The position numbers and the translations under genes are program-made. Shown one piece after another: positions 48,234 through 58,916 of a DNA stretch of 64,000 nt. The stretch spans positions 1-64,000 of the forward strand of contig NZ_QKQV01000010.1 in NCBI RefSeq assembly GCF_003233725.1. The letters are read 5' to 3'. The stretch is from Mesonia sp. K7. GTDB taxonomy: Bacteria > Bacteroidota > Bacteroidia > Flavobacteriales > Flavobacteriaceae. How positions within the stretch are numbered: the stretch's first letter is position 1; each line of letters begins with the position of its first letter. The notes under the pieces were generated by a model, which made no database searches, had not been told where the DNA came from, and saw nothing but the letters and a program-made list of their open reading frames with translations.

Positions 48234-49262
48234 TTATTCTAAGTTAGGATTTATCGTGGAGTCTCCGTACTCTTTTTTGTAAATTTTAATAATTAATAAA
48301 AACAACGAAATCAATAAAGGTCCAAAAATGAGGCCTATAAAACCAAATAATGGTACACCAACTACAACTCCAATTAAAGTGATTAACGGATGCACGTTAG
48401 ATAACCTTTTAAGCACATACAATCTTACAAGGTTGTCGGTAGACCCCACAACGATCATTCCGTAAAGCAAGACGGCAATCGCATTAAAGTTTTCTCCTTG
48501 AGCCATCAGTAAAATAGTGACAGGAATAAAACCAATAGCTGTTCCTATAAAAGGAATCATCGACCCAATGGTAGTAATGACAAACCAGAAAAACGGATTT
48601 TCTACACCAAAAATAAGGTAACCAATCAAAGCAATAACTCCTTGGAAAAAGGCAACCAAAGGTATACCGATAGCGTTAGAGCGAACCATGTCGGTACTTT
48701 CTTTACCTATAATATGAATGTTTTCATCGCTAAGTGGTATATAATGATAAAGCTTTACTCTTAAAGAGTCTTGATGAATAAGCATATAATAAAGTAGAAA
48801 GTACATAATACCAACCGCGATGATGGCATTAAAAGTTCCTCCAGCTAAATTTTGGAGGTTTTCGGATATCCATACTCCAATTTCGCTTGTGTTTATTTGA
48901 GAACTGATATCGTAATTAAAATAATGCTCCCATTCGTCTATTTGAGACTTTAGCGCAGTCACTACTGCTTCAGAATTTTTTGCGGCTTTACTTATTTTGT
49001 TTGTAAGCATTAGAATAATTCCTGAAATAGGTGCTAAAATTGCTATAAACGAAAAGACCATGAGTAAAGCTGCCGCTAAGGATTTGTTCCATTTTCGGGC
49101 AACGAGTTTTTTCATCCAACCTTTAAGTAAAACATACAAAGTAATGGCACCTAAAATGCCCGACAAAAAAGGTAATAATTCTGTAAAAATAAGAAACCCA
49201 ATGAGCAATATGAGCAATAATACAAAGAGTTGTCTAACTAAAGGAGCCGAAAGATGTTTCAT
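48234..49262 (-). CDS. AI-2E-family transporter (PerM-like permease)
   Basis: The 342-aa product has about eight transmembrane helices. The conserved C-terminal pattern VGSTDNLVRLYVLKRLSNVHP and GVVVGVPLFGFIGLIFGPLL is typical of the AI-2E/UPF0118 family. Members export quorum signals or sodium ions; which applies here cannot be told. It starts two bases before the VOC gene stop on the same strand, indicating close coupling. Confidence 0.9.
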   Translation of the reverse strand: MKHLSAPLVRQLFVLLLILLIGFLIFTELLPFLSGILGAITLYVLLKGWMKKLVARKWNKSLAAALLMVFSFIAILAPISGIILMLTNKISKAAKNSEAVVTALKSQIDEWEHYFNYDISSQINTSEIGVWISENLQNLAGGTFNAIIAVGIMYFLLYYMLIHQDSLRVKLYHYIPLSDENIHIIGKESTDMVRSNAIGIPLVAFFQGVIALIGYLIFGVENPFFWFVITTIGSMIPFIGTAIGFIPVTILLMAQGENFNAIAVLLYGMIVVGSTDNLVRLYVLKRLSNVHPLITLIGVVVGVPLFGFIGLIFGPLLISLFLLIIKIYKKEYGDSTINPNLE

Positions 49263-49264
49263 AC

Positions 49265-49684
49265 TTATTTGCTAAAAAGATTTCGGATGTCCTTAAAAGC
49301 TTTGAACTCTAGCGCATTACCACAACAATCATAAAAAAACATGGTGGCTTGCTCGCCAACTTCTCCTTTAAATCTGATGTAAGGTTCAATCTCAAAAGTA
49401 ATGCCCTTGCTTTTTAGCTTTTCAGCGAAAGCGTAAAACTCATCCCAATCTAAAACTACCCCAAAATGCGGAATCGGTACTTCTTTAAGGTCGACCACAT
49501 TAGTTGGTTTGGTAATTTGGTGCTGATGCGATTGGTGAATCACCAATTGATGCCCAAAAAAATTATAATCTATCCAGTGTTCACTAGACCTGCCTTCTTC
49601 AAGTTCTAGCGTGTTGGTATAAAAGTTTCTAGCACTTTTTAGATCCTTCACGGGAATAGCCAGATGAAAAGGTTGTATTTTCAT
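49265..49684 (-). CDS. VOC-family (glyoxalase/bleomycin-resistance fold) protein
   Basis: The 139-aa product has two beta-alpha-beta-beta-beta halves. Likely metal ligands are His in QPFHLAIPVKDL, His in PIPHFGVVLDW and Glu in GNALEFKAF. The reaction is unknown; the family includes dioxygenases, glyoxalases and resistance proteins. It lies between rluF and the AI-2E gene in one orientation. Confidence 0.88.
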   Translation of the reverse strand: MKIQPFHLAIPVKDLKSARNFYTNTLELEEGRSSEHWIDYNFFGHQLVIHQSHQHQITKPTNVVDLKEVPIPHFGVVLDWDEFYAFAEKLKSKGITFEIEPYIRFKGEVGEQATMFFYDCCGNALEFKAFKDIRNLFSK

Positions 49685-49748
49685 AAACGTAAGTTTTACT
49701 TGAATTATAAAGTTACTAACTTAAGTGATGAAAATACTTAAAAAAATG

Positions 49749-50540
49749 TTAGTTTTTACGTCGGTTTTTTCCTGAAAATTTTCTGGTGGGTTTTTTAGAA
49801 GCTTTTGCTTGTGGTTCGTTTGTTTTGTTGGAACCTTTGAGTAATTCTTTCATGGTGCTCAATTCACTGGCAGTAAGATCGCGGTATTTTCCAACAGGTA
49901 AATCCAACTGAATATTTAGTACCCTAATGCGTTTGAGCTTGACGACTTCATAGCCTAAGGCTTCACACATCCGTCTAATTTGTCTATTGAGGCCTTGTGT
50001 GAGCACAATTCTAAAGTCGTAATCGGTTACTTTTTCTACTTCACATTTTTTGGTAATGGTGTCGAGAATTTTTATTCCGTTTGCCATACGATTTACAAAA
50101 TCATCAGTCACCGGTCGGTTTACTTTTACCAAATATTCTTTACCGTGATTGTTACGCGAGCGTAATATTTTGTTGACAATATCACCGTCATTTGTCAAGA
50201 GAATTAAGCCTTCACTCGCTTTGTCTAATCTTCCGATAGGGAAAATACGTGTAGGATAATTGATGTAATCGATAATGTTGTCTTTTTCGACTTTGGTGTC
50301 GGTTGTGCAAACAATACCGACAGGTTTGTTAAAGGCAATGTAAACGGGTTTTTCTTTGGCTTCGATGAGTTTTCCGTCTACATGAACTTCATCGTTTGGG
50401 AAAATTTTAGTGCCCATTTCGGGGATTTTCCCGTTGATGGTCACTCGTTTTTGCTCGATAAGTTCGTCGGCTTTTCTACGGGAACAGAAACCAGCTTCGC
50501 TGAGGTATTTGTTAATTCTTATGCCTTTGTTTTCTTCCAA
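49749..50540 (-). CDS. rluF: 23S rRNA pseudouridine synthase, RluF/RsuA family
   Basis: The 263-aa product has an N-terminal S4 domain (IRINKYLSEAGFCSRRKADE) and the pseudouridine-synthase catalytic Asp in FPIGRLDKASEGLILLTND. TQGLNRQIRRMCEALGYEV is the RluF/RsuA signature. The C-terminal basic tail (ASKKPTRKFSGKNRRKN) is an add-on. RluF converts U2604 of 23S rRNA in E. coli; the exact target here is inferred. Confidence 0.9.
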   Translation of the reverse strand: MEENKGIRINKYLSEAGFCSRRKADELIEQKRVTINGKIPEMGTKIFPNDEVHVDGKLIEAKEKPVYIAFNKPVGIVCTTDTKVEKDNIIDYINYPTRIFPIGRLDKASEGLILLTNDGDIVNKILRSRNNHGKEYLVKVNRPVTDDFVNRMANGIKILDTITKKCEVEKVTDYDFRIVLTQGLNRQIRRMCEALGYEVVKLKRIRVLNIQLDLPVGKYRDLTASELSTMKELLKGSNKTNEPQAKASKKPTRKFSGKNRRKN

Positions 50541-50544
50541 AACT

Positions 50545-51381
50545 TTAGTTTTCTATAAATTGGATAATCTTCTCGTTAATCGCATCGTTGTATAGTGAAT
50601 GTCCTGCACCTTCGGTAAGCATAAGCTCAGCGTTTTTCCAGTTTTTGTGGATGAGTTCTGCGTTGTTTACAGTTACAATTTTGTCTAGCTTATCATGAAT
50701 AATGAGTCCTTTTTCTTTGATATTCTTTACAAAAATAGCTGACGAAAATTCGTGAAAATTATATCCAAATCTTTCTTTGAAATAGTTTTCTAAAGCTTTC
50801 ATCAATCTTGGTTTTAAACCTAGAAGATGTTGGTAATCGTTCATAATTTCTGTTAACTCAGAAGGAGCTCCCAGCGAAACAATTTTGATATCTTTTATGG
50901 GTTGTTTGGCTTGCTGATATAAAACCGTCATTCCGCCAACGCTGTGGCCAATCATGACTTCGGGATGATATTTTTCGATAAGTTTTTCCAAAACTGAAGC
51001 GTACTCGGGCACGACAAACTTTAAACCTGAAGAATTTCCGTGTGCAGGAGCATCTAAAGCGATGATGTTATAATTCTTTGCTTGTAGTTTTTCGATGAGC
51101 GATTTCCAGCGATGTGCATTGCTTTCCCAACCGTGAACCAATAAAACGGTTTTTTTATTACCTTTCCAATGATAGGTTTGTATTTCTGAGTTGTTTACGG
51201 TAATTTTTTCGCGTAAAGCAGAATCTAAAAAGACTTGTTGTTCTGGAGTGATTTTGCCATTTCTGGGTGAACAAAACAAGTAAAAAGCTCTTTTGACAGC
51301 ATTTTTAGGCCGAAAAGAAAAAAGAGAATTGAGATGAAAACCAACTAGTTTTGGGGTAATCTTCTTGATCGTTTTTTTCAT
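50545..51381 (-). CDS. Alpha/beta hydrolase
   Basis: The 278-aa hydrolase has the oxyanion motif VHGWESNAHRW, the nucleophile elbow GHSVGGMTVL (Ser), the acid in IHDKLDKIV and the His in EGAGHSLYNDA. The N-terminus is basic and lacks a clear signal peptide. The substrate is unknown. It lies four bases before rluF in the same direction. Confidence 0.88.
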   Translation of the reverse strand: MKKTIKKITPKLVGFHLNSLFSFRPKNAVKRAFYLFCSPRNGKITPEQQVFLDSALREKITVNNSEIQTYHWKGNKKTVLLVHGWESNAHRWKSLIEKLQAKNYNIIALDAPAHGNSSGLKFVVPEYASVLEKLIEKYHPEVMIGHSVGGMTVLYQQAKQPIKDIKIVSLGAPSELTEIMNDYQHLLGLKPRLMKALENYFKERFGYNFHEFSSAIFVKNIKEKGLIIHDKLDKIVTVNNAELIHKNWKNAELMLTEGAGHSLYNDAINEKIIQFIEN

Positions 51382-51401
51382 ACCCCAAAACTAAGGTATT
51401 G

Positions 51402-51590
51402 TTAGTTAATTTCGTCGGTATCTTTTTTATTTTTAATAATGCCAATTCCAGAAAGAAAGAAAATAACACCTACAATGGCAACTGCCCAAGGGCTAACCCC
51501 AATATTCATATCGCCAAAGATTCCAAAAACGCCCATAACTAAACCAATCATTCCTACCACGGTAAGAATTATTCCTAAAATTTTAATCAT
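51402..51590 (-). CDS. Small two-helix membrane protein
   Basis: The 62-aa product has glycine-rich helices (about 4-27 and 33-52: ILGIILTVVGMIGLVMGVFG; WAVAIVGVIFFLSGIGII) and a polar KKDTDEIN tail. The repeated GxxxG-like spacing suggests helix packing. No family is recognised with confidence. It lies 20 bases before the hydrolase gene in the same direction. Confidence 0.7.
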   Translation of the reverse strand: MIKILGIILTVVGMIGLVMGVFGIFGDMNIGVSPWAVAIVGVIFFLSGIGIIKNKKDTDEIN

Positions 51591-51672
51591 TTTAATAAAT
51601 TTATTAGTTAATTGATTTACTAAGCTATAAAAGATATTTCAAAAACGTAATTAATTAACATTTTTTGTTAAG

Positions 51673-52317
51673 CTATTTTAGCCATTTTTTGATGATGCTA
51701 TCAGCAGTCTTTTCGCCATACCAGCCTTTTACTAAAACTTGGTCGTTGTTTTTATTGTAGTTAGAAAACCAAGCATTGATGATTTTTCTGATTTCGGGAT
51801 AATTCAATACAAAGTCTTCAAAATTATCGGCATCAATAATTCTAAGTTTTTTATCTGCTGGAATTGCGATAATTTTATCATCTTCCTCACCTTCGTCTAT
51901 AAGCCTTAACACACCAATAGGGATCACTTTGCTAATGCTTCCTGTTTTTTGGTTTTCTGAAATCACCAAAATATCTAAAGCATCGCCATCGCCGCCTTTA
52001 TTTTTGTCGGAAAGGGTAGAAGGAATAAACCCGTAATTGCCTGGGTAGGGTAAAAAATTGATGGTGCGTTCTTTTCCGTTAAGACTGTCGGGAAAAAATT
52101 GATTGGTTTCTGTGTTGTATTCTATTTTTTTGTTGGTTCCTGCAGGAATTTCCACCACCATTTGTAAAGTGTCGTTAACGTAGGCAGGTACTTCATAGAA
52201 GTTGATTTCTTTTTTGGTTATCGCTTGTTTTTTTTCTTTACAGGAAAAAAAGGAAATGATAAAAAAGATGATGAGTATTTTACTTCCAACCAATCCAGAA
52301 ATGTTTGATTTTTGCAT
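51673..52317 (-). CDS. Inorganic pyrophosphatase-like lipoprotein
   Basis: The 214-aa product is a family I soluble pyrophosphatase fold preceded by a lipoprotein signal (hydrophobic run and lipobox SFFSC, Cys at about 26). Active-site elements are kept: EIPAGTNKKIEYN (Glu, Lys, Glu), PGNYGFIPST (Tyr) and GDGDALDILV, where the usual DxDPxD has Ala instead of Pro. IDEGEEDDKIIA supplies further Asp and Lys. The arginine normally before the NYG motif seems to be missing (TINFLPYPGNYG). It should face the periplasm or the cell surface, an unusual place for this enzyme. It overlaps the upstream gene by 38 bases. Confidence 0.85.
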   Translation of the reverse strand: MQKSNISGLVGSKILIIFFIISFFSCKEKKQAITKKEINFYEVPAYVNDTLQMVVEIPAGTNKKIEYNTETNQFFPDSLNGKERTINFLPYPGNYGFIPSTLSDKNKGGDGDALDILVISENQKTGSISKVIPIGVLRLIDEGEEDDKIIAIPADKKLRIIDADNFEDFVLNYPEIRKIINAWFSNYNKNNDQVLVKGWYGEKTADSIIKKWLK

Positions 52318-52831
52318 TATCGGGAATTTGTGTAGGTTCTATTGCAATGTCTGTGTTGTATTTGGCTTCGCCGTCTATAAAAGCTTTGTCGATGGTCACG
52401 TAAATGTTTATTTCATCAATAAAAATAACTATTGCATTTAGGGTGTTTTCGATACGTGAAATTTTATAATTGGTGGTGATGTCTTTAAAAGTGCTGTTGA
52501 TGTTTAAGCCTTTTTTTGTGTGGTAAACACTGTCTTTTACTTGTATGTTTCCAATCTCACTGGTGCTGTCAAACTCAATGTGTGGATTTAGAATGAGCTT
52601 TTCGTTACCATTATTATTGTAAACCACAATTTGACTGCTTTGTTTGTACAAATAGTCTGTTTTTTTACGGGCTACAGAATCGGCTGAAAAAATAGAATCC
52701 AGCTGAAATACCTTTGCGGTTTTAGTAAGAGGGCCAATTTTATCTGCGGTAATCAAGTTGCCATCATCTTTTTCGTCATTTTGGCAACTGCAAAGGGATA
52801 CTATGATAAGTAATAAAAGTATTCTGTTCAT
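52280..52831 (-). CDS. Hypothetical lipoprotein
   Basis: The 183-aa product has a clear lipobox (VSLCSC, Cys at about 16) and then a beta-rich region without recognised motifs. It ends KIKHFWIGWK. The gene overlaps the pyrophosphatase-like gene by 38 bases, which suggests translational coupling and a shared extracytoplasmic role. It is divergent from queE. Confidence 0.7.
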   Translation of the reverse strand: MNRILLLLIIVSLCSCQNDEKDDGNLITADKIGPLTKTAKVFQLDSIFSADSVARKKTDYLYKQSSQIVVYNNNGNEKLILNPHIEFDSTSEIGNIQVKDSVYHTKKGLNINSTFKDITTNYKISRIENTLNAIVIFIDEINIYVTIDKAFIDGEAKYNTDIAIEPTQIPDNAKIKHFWIGWK

Positions 52832-52905
52832 AATTTTTCTTTAGAAAAAGTAAAAATATAAATACTTCAACAGCCTGTAAAATATATTTTCAAAAATCTA
52901 TTGTG

Positions 52906-52913
52906 TATCTTTG
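52906..52913 (+). promoter_or_regulatory. Putative -7 box for queE (TATCTTTG)
   Basis: TATCTTTG matches TAnnTTTG and ends six bases before the queE ATG at 52920. A TTG at 52911 lies inside the box and so cannot be the start. The expected leader is only 0-4 nt. Confidence 0.55.
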
Positions 52914-52919
52914 CCAACT

Positions 52920-53552
52920 ATGGATAAAAAGCTGGTCGAAACTTTAGTAAATCAAGGTAAAATGTTACCTTTAATGGAGGAATTCTACACCATTCAGGGC
53001 GAAGGTTTTCATAAAGGTACAGCAGCCTATTTTATTAGAGTTGGAGGTTGTGATGTGGGCTGTCATTGGTGTGATGTAAAAGAAAGTTGGGATGCAGAAA
53101 AACATCCGCCAACGGTGACGGAAAAAATTGTAGAAAACGCCACAAAATATAGCGATACTATTGTGGTTACTGGCGGTGAGCCACTTACGTGGAATATGAG
53201 TCCGCTCACAACGATGCTGAAACAAAAAGGTGTGCAAACGCACATTGAGACTTCGGGTGCTTATGAATTAACTGGTGAATGGGACTGGATTTGCCTCTCG
53301 CCAAAAAAACTTAAGTTGCCTACCGAAGAAGTTTATCAAAAAGCCAACGAATTAAAAGTGATTGTGTACAACAATAACGATTTTAAATTTGCCGAAGAAC
53401 AAGCCGCAAAAGTTTCTGGCAATTGTGTTTTATACTTACAGCCCGAATGGAGCGTTAGAGAAAAAGTGATTCCTAAAATTGTGGATTATGTGATGCGAAA
53501 CCCGAAATGGAAAGTATCCTTGCAGACCCATAAATATTTAAATATTCCGTAA
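52920..53552 (+). CDS. queE: 7-carboxy-7-deazaguanine synthase (radical SAM)
   Basis: The 210-aa enzyme converts 6-carboxytetrahydropterin to 7-carboxy-7-deazaguanine for queuosine (and archaeosine-type) synthesis. The radical-SAM cluster motif is CDVGCHWCDVKESW (CxxxCxxC), near residue 45. The N-terminal EEFYTIQGEGFHKGTAAYF and the glycine-rich VVTGGEPLTW bind SAM. I use the ATG at 52920; MLPLMEEF at codon 15 is a possible later start. No other queuosine gene is in the window. Confidence 0.95.
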   Translation: MDKKLVETLVNQGKMLPLMEEFYTIQGEGFHKGTAAYFIRVGGCDVGCHWCDVKESWDAEKHPPTVTEKIVENATKYSDTIVVTGGEPLTWNMSPLTTMLKQKGVQTHIETSGAYELTGEWDWICLSPKKLKLPTEEVYQKANELKVIVYNNNDFKFAEEQAAKVSGNCVLYLQPEWSVREKVIPKIVDYVMRNPKWKVSLQTHKYLNIP

Positions 53553-53650
53553 AAAGTGGTTTTGTTGGAAAAACACATTTTTATCATCAAATTGTTAATA
53601 ACTTTAAAGACCAATTGGTATAAGGGTTTTCATTAAAAAACACCTTTTTC

Positions 53651-53658
53651 TATATTTG
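53651..53658 (+). promoter_or_regulatory. Putative -7 box for gyrB (TATATTTG)
   Basis: TATATTTG matches TAnnTTTG, 28 bases before the gyrB ATG. A T-run ending in TTTC sits at about the -33 position. Confidence 0.55.
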
Positions 53659-53677
53659 TTTTTGGTATAAAAATTAG

Positions 53678-55624
<1,947 letters not shown>

Positions 55625-55653
55625 AAAATGAAAAACTAACCACTTTATTAATC

Positions 55654-55684
55654 GCCCTCATTTTGATGAATGGGGGCATTTTTA
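55654..55684 (+). terminator. Intrinsic terminator of gyrB
   Basis: GCCCTCATT (55654-55662) pairs with AATGGGGGC (55669-55677), with one G-U pair, followed by a T-tract. It lies before the ATG chosen for the next gene and supports that start. Confidence 0.85.
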
Positions 55685-55695
55685 TTTCAATTAAA

Positions 55696-56688
55696 ATGAA
55701 AAAACTACTATTTACTCTTGTACTAATTTCCACATTTGCCCAAGCACAAAACGAGTTAACAACTTTTATTGAGGAAACCTATGCAGATGCTCAAAAATTT
55801 GGAAAAGCTTATATCGATCCTGCGGTTATTGGTGTGATGTATAATGTAAATAGCGGTTGGTATCATTCCGCGAAAGCAAAAGATTTTTTAGAATTTGACA
55901 TCGCCATTACTGGTAATGTGACTTTGATCAAACGTGATCGAGCGACTTTCAATATGAATGTAAACGACTACAACAACATTAGATTTTCTGATGGAAGCAC
56001 CCAAAAGCAGGTAGCGACTATTTTCGGAATTAATAATCCAGATGTTGTGGTCTTATTGGATTACGATGGTGAAACCACAGAAATACAACTTCCGCAGGGA
56101 ATTGAAGACGAAAGTGTGAACAACGCGCCGAATATGATGTTACAAGGTTCTGTGGGGGTTTTTAAAGCTACGGAATTGAAATTGCGATTTTCACCAAAAA
56201 TAAAATTTGATAATGTAACGAAAGAACTTTATGGGTTTGGGTTGCAGCACGAAGTGACACGCTGGTTTGATACAGAAAACTTTCCTTTGGATGTTTCTGC
56301 TTTAATTGGTTTTACGAATGTAAAAGGGTTTTATGAAGCGGGAATCAGCGACGAAAGTCAATTAGAACAAGGGCTGGATATCGATATGCAAACATGGAAT
56401 TTTGCGGCCATCACTTCTACCAAATGGGAAAAATTTAATCTTTATGGCGGGGTTTCTTACCTAACAGCAACTTCAGAGAACAAGTTTAGGGGGTTGTATG
56501 ATGTGTTGGGTAATAATGAGTTAATACAGGAATTGCTTAACGAATTTACCGTAGAAAACAAATCGAATGGGATAAGCGGTACACTTGGGGTTAGTTACGA
56601 AGCGTTGAAAAACTTGAAAATAAATGTAGGAGGTTACCTGCAGGAGTTTCCAAATTTTGAGGTGATTGTCACCTATCGAATAAAATAA
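55696..56688 (+). CDS. DUF6588-like outer-membrane protein, paralogue 1
   Basis: The 330-aa product has a signal peptide (ending FAQAQ). Motifs shared with the next gene are AYIDPAVIGVMYNVNSGWY, FDIAITGN, NPDVVVLLDYDGE and FPLDVSALIGFTNVKG. The C-terminal third is beta-rich and ends EVIVTYRIK, as expected for a barrel. Function is unknown. The start at 55696 is chosen because the longer frame at 55663 falls in the gyrB terminator and would mask the signal peptide. Confidence 0.75.
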   Translation: MKKLLFTLVLISTFAQAQNELTTFIEETYADAQKFGKAYIDPAVIGVMYNVNSGWYHSAKAKDFLEFDIAITGNVTLIKRDRATFNMNVNDYNNIRFSDGSTQKQVATIFGINNPDVVVLLDYDGETTEIQLPQGIEDESVNNAPNMMLQGSVGVFKATELKLRFSPKIKFDNVTKELYGFGLQHEVTRWFDTENFPLDVSALIGFTNVKGFYEAGISDESQLEQGLDIDMQTWNFAAITSTKWEKFNLYGGVSYLTATSENKFRGLYDVLGNNELIQELLNEFTVENKSNGISGTLGVSYEALKNLKINVGGYLQEFPNFEVIVTYRIK

Positions 56689-56729
56689 TTCCTATCTTTA
56701 GCTAACCAAAAAATCTAAATCTTAAAAAC

Positions 56730-57743
56730 ATGAAAAAGCTAATATCTATTATCTTATTGCTTGCTGTTGGAGTAATACAGGCGCAGAACAACATAGGTCA
56801 GTTATTAAACTCAGGTATAGAAGATGCAAAAACATTTACAGAAGATTATCTAATGCCTGCTACAGATGGTGTGGTAAATGCATTGAGTAATGGTTGGTAC
56901 AATACCGCAGAAGGTAAAAGCTGGGGTAAATTCGAAATTAGCATTATTGGTAACGCTTCGTTTATTCAGGATGAGAATAAATCGTTTACTTTAAATGTTG
57001 ATGATTATGAAAACTTGAGATTTCAAAATCCAAGTCAAACAATGGGTACAGTAGCTACTGTATTTGGAGAAAATAACCCAGATGTAGTGATGGTAGTAGA
57101 ATACCAAGATGAATTTGGAATGACACAAGAGCTTGATATTACCCTGCCCCAAGGTTTGGGAACTGCAGGGGTAGATATTATCCCTTCTGCCTATCTGCAG
57201 GCAAGTGTAGGTGTTTTACCAGGTACCGAGATTAAAGGTCGTTTTATTCCAAAAGTAGATGTAGATCAAGGTTATGGTCAACTTTATGGGGCGGCAATTC
57301 AACACGAAGTGACCAATTGGCTTCCCCTGGCAGAAAATTTTCCAATACATATTTCTGCTTTGGTAGGTTATACCAATCTTCAAGGTGGTTATGATCTAGA
57401 TGAAGCGAGTGATATAGAAGGCGAAAACCAACGAGTAGAAACAGAGGTCGATTCTTGGTTATTTACGGCCATTCTTTCTACCAAATTGCCTGTCATCAAT
57501 TTTTATGGAGGTTTAGGTTACTATACAGGAAAATCAACTACAGATTTATTGGGAACCTACGAAATACAAACAGGTTTGGTTAGTACAGCTACAGTTACCG
57601 ATCCTTTTAGTGTTACCCAAGAAGCAAGCGGAATGAAAGCAACCATAGGTGCCAAACTAAAATTGGCTTTTTTTAGGCTTCATGCAGATTATAGCTTTCA
57701 GCAATACAATAACTTCTCCGTTGGTCTTAACTTCGGGATATAA
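56730..57743 (+). CDS. DUF6588-like outer-membrane protein, paralogue 2
   Basis: The 337-aa product has a signal peptide (LLAVGVIQAQ) and the same plan as the upstream gene: DGVVNALSNGWYNTAEGK, FEISIIGNASF, NPDVVMVVEYQDEFG, FPIHISALVGYTNLQGG, ending FSVGLNFGI. The pair forms a tandem duplication with about 40 bases between genes. It is probably a beta-barrel outer-membrane protein of unknown function. Confidence 0.75.
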   Translation: MKKLISIILLLAVGVIQAQNNIGQLLNSGIEDAKTFTEDYLMPATDGVVNALSNGWYNTAEGKSWGKFEISIIGNASFIQDENKSFTLNVDDYENLRFQNPSQTMGTVATVFGENNPDVVMVVEYQDEFGMTQELDITLPQGLGTAGVDIIPSAYLQASVGVLPGTEIKGRFIPKVDVDQGYGQLYGAAIQHEVTNWLPLAENFPIHISALVGYTNLQGGYDLDEASDIEGENQRVETEVDSWLFTAILSTKLPVINFYGGLGYYTGKSTTDLLGTYEIQTGLVSTATVTDPFSVTQEASGMKATIGAKLKLAFFRLHADYSFQQYNNFSVGLNFGI

Positions 57744-57791
57744 AATTCTTAGGCTATAAGAAATTCAAAAAAAAAAGTAAAATGTTTTTCG

Positions 57792-57799
57792 TACTTTTG
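57792..57799 (+). promoter_or_regulatory. Putative -7 box for mdh (TACTTTTG)
   Basis: TACTTTTG matches TAnnTTTG, 36 bases before the mdh ATG. No TTTG lies at the -33 spacing. Confidence 0.5.
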
Positions 57800-57835
57800 C
57801 AACCTAATTTATTAATCTTAAAAAACTTAAAATAA

Positions 57836-58762
57836 ATGAAAGTTACAGTTGTAGGTGCAGGAGCCGTCGGTGCAAGTTGTGCCGAATATATTGCTATTAA
57901 GAATTTTGCTTCAGAAGTGGTTTTGGTAGATATCAAACAGGATTTTGCCGAAGGTAAAGCGATGGATTTGATGCAAACCGCTTCCTTAAATGGTTTTGAC
58001 ACCAAAATAACAGGAAGTACCAACGATTATTCAAAAACTGCCAATAGTGATATTGCTGTAATTACAAGTGGAATTCCCAGAAAACCAGGGATGACGCGTG
58101 AGGAACTTATCGGAATTAATGCCGGTATCGTAAAAGAGGTTTCTTCAAACATTATCAAACATTCACCAAATGTGATTATCATTGTGGTAAGTAACCCAAT
58201 GGATACCATGACTTATTTGGTTCACAAATCTACAGGTTTGCCAAAAAATAGAATCATCGGAATGGGTGGAGCTTTAGATAGCGCGCGTTTCAAATACCGT
58301 CTAGCGGAAGCTTTAGAAGCACCAATTTCTGATGTCGACGGAATGGTAATTGGTGGTCACAGTGATGTCGGAATGGTGCCATTAACAAGATTGGCGACAA
58401 GAAACAGCGTTCCTGTTTCAGAATTTATATCAGAAGAAAGGTTAAATCAAGTTTTGGAAGACACCAAAGTTGGTGGAGCAACCTTGACTAAAATGTTAGG
58501 AACTTCGGCATGGTATGCTCCAGGAGCAGCAGTTTCTGGCTTGGTTCAGGCAATTGCTTGTGATCAAAAGAAAATTTTCCCGTGTTCGGTTTTATTGGAA
58601 GGAGAATACGATTTGAATGATATTTGTATCGGAGCTCCAGTAGTTTTAGGTAGAAATGGTATCGAGAAAATTGTAGAAATTAAGCTTTCTAATGACGAAA
58701 AAGAACAACTTCAAACGAGTGCTGAAGGTGTAAGAAAAACCAACGGACTTCTAGAAGTATAG
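57836..58762 (+). CDS. mdh: Malate dehydrogenase (LDH-like, NAD-dependent)
   Basis: The 308-aa TCA-cycle enzyme oxidises malate to oxaloacetate, which citrate synthase (gltA, same window) then uses. The Rossmann motif is VVGAGAVGASCAEY. The substrate-binding arginines are in SGIPRKPGMTREEL, and the catalytic His in VIGGHSDVGMVPL. VSNPMDTMTYL and MGGALDSARFKY complete the fingerprint of the LDH-like MDH group. Confidence 0.97.
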   Translation: MKVTVVGAGAVGASCAEYIAIKNFASEVVLVDIKQDFAEGKAMDLMQTASLNGFDTKITGSTNDYSKTANSDIAVITSGIPRKPGMTREELIGINAGIVKEVSSNIIKHSPNVIIIVVSNPMDTMTYLVHKSTGLPKNRIIGMGGALDSARFKYRLAEALEAPISDVDGMVIGGHSDVGMVPLTRLATRNSVPVSEFISEERLNQVLEDTKVGGATLTKMLGTSAWYAPGAAVSGLVQAIACDQKKIFPCSVLLEGEYDLNDICIGAPVVLGRNGIEKIVEIKLSNDEKEQLQTSAEGVRKTNGLLEV

Positions 58763-58784
58763 TTAAAAAATAGATGAAATATTC

Positions 58785-58820
58785 AAAGGCCTGCATTGTA
58801 AAAAATGTGGGCTTTTATTT
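58785..58820 (+). terminator. Terminator of mdh
   Basis: AAAGGCCTGCATT pairs with AATGTGGGCTTTT (some G-U pairs) around a short A-rich loop, followed by ATTTTATT. It lies 22 bases after the mdh stop. Confidence 0.75.
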
Positions 58821-58845
58821 TATTAAATATATCTTAAAAAAAATA

Positions 58846-58876
58846 TTGGCATTTCATATTTGAAAGCCTATATTTG
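58846..58876 (+). promoter_or_regulatory. Promoter of secDF
   Basis: TTG at 58846-58848, 20 bases, then TATATTTG at 58869-58876. This is close to the TTG-N19-TAnnTTTG consensus and 41 bases before the ATG. Confidence 0.65.
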
Positions 58877-58916
58877 TCCGTTTTTAATTAAAGAATCAAA
58901 TTAATTTTAATTTACA

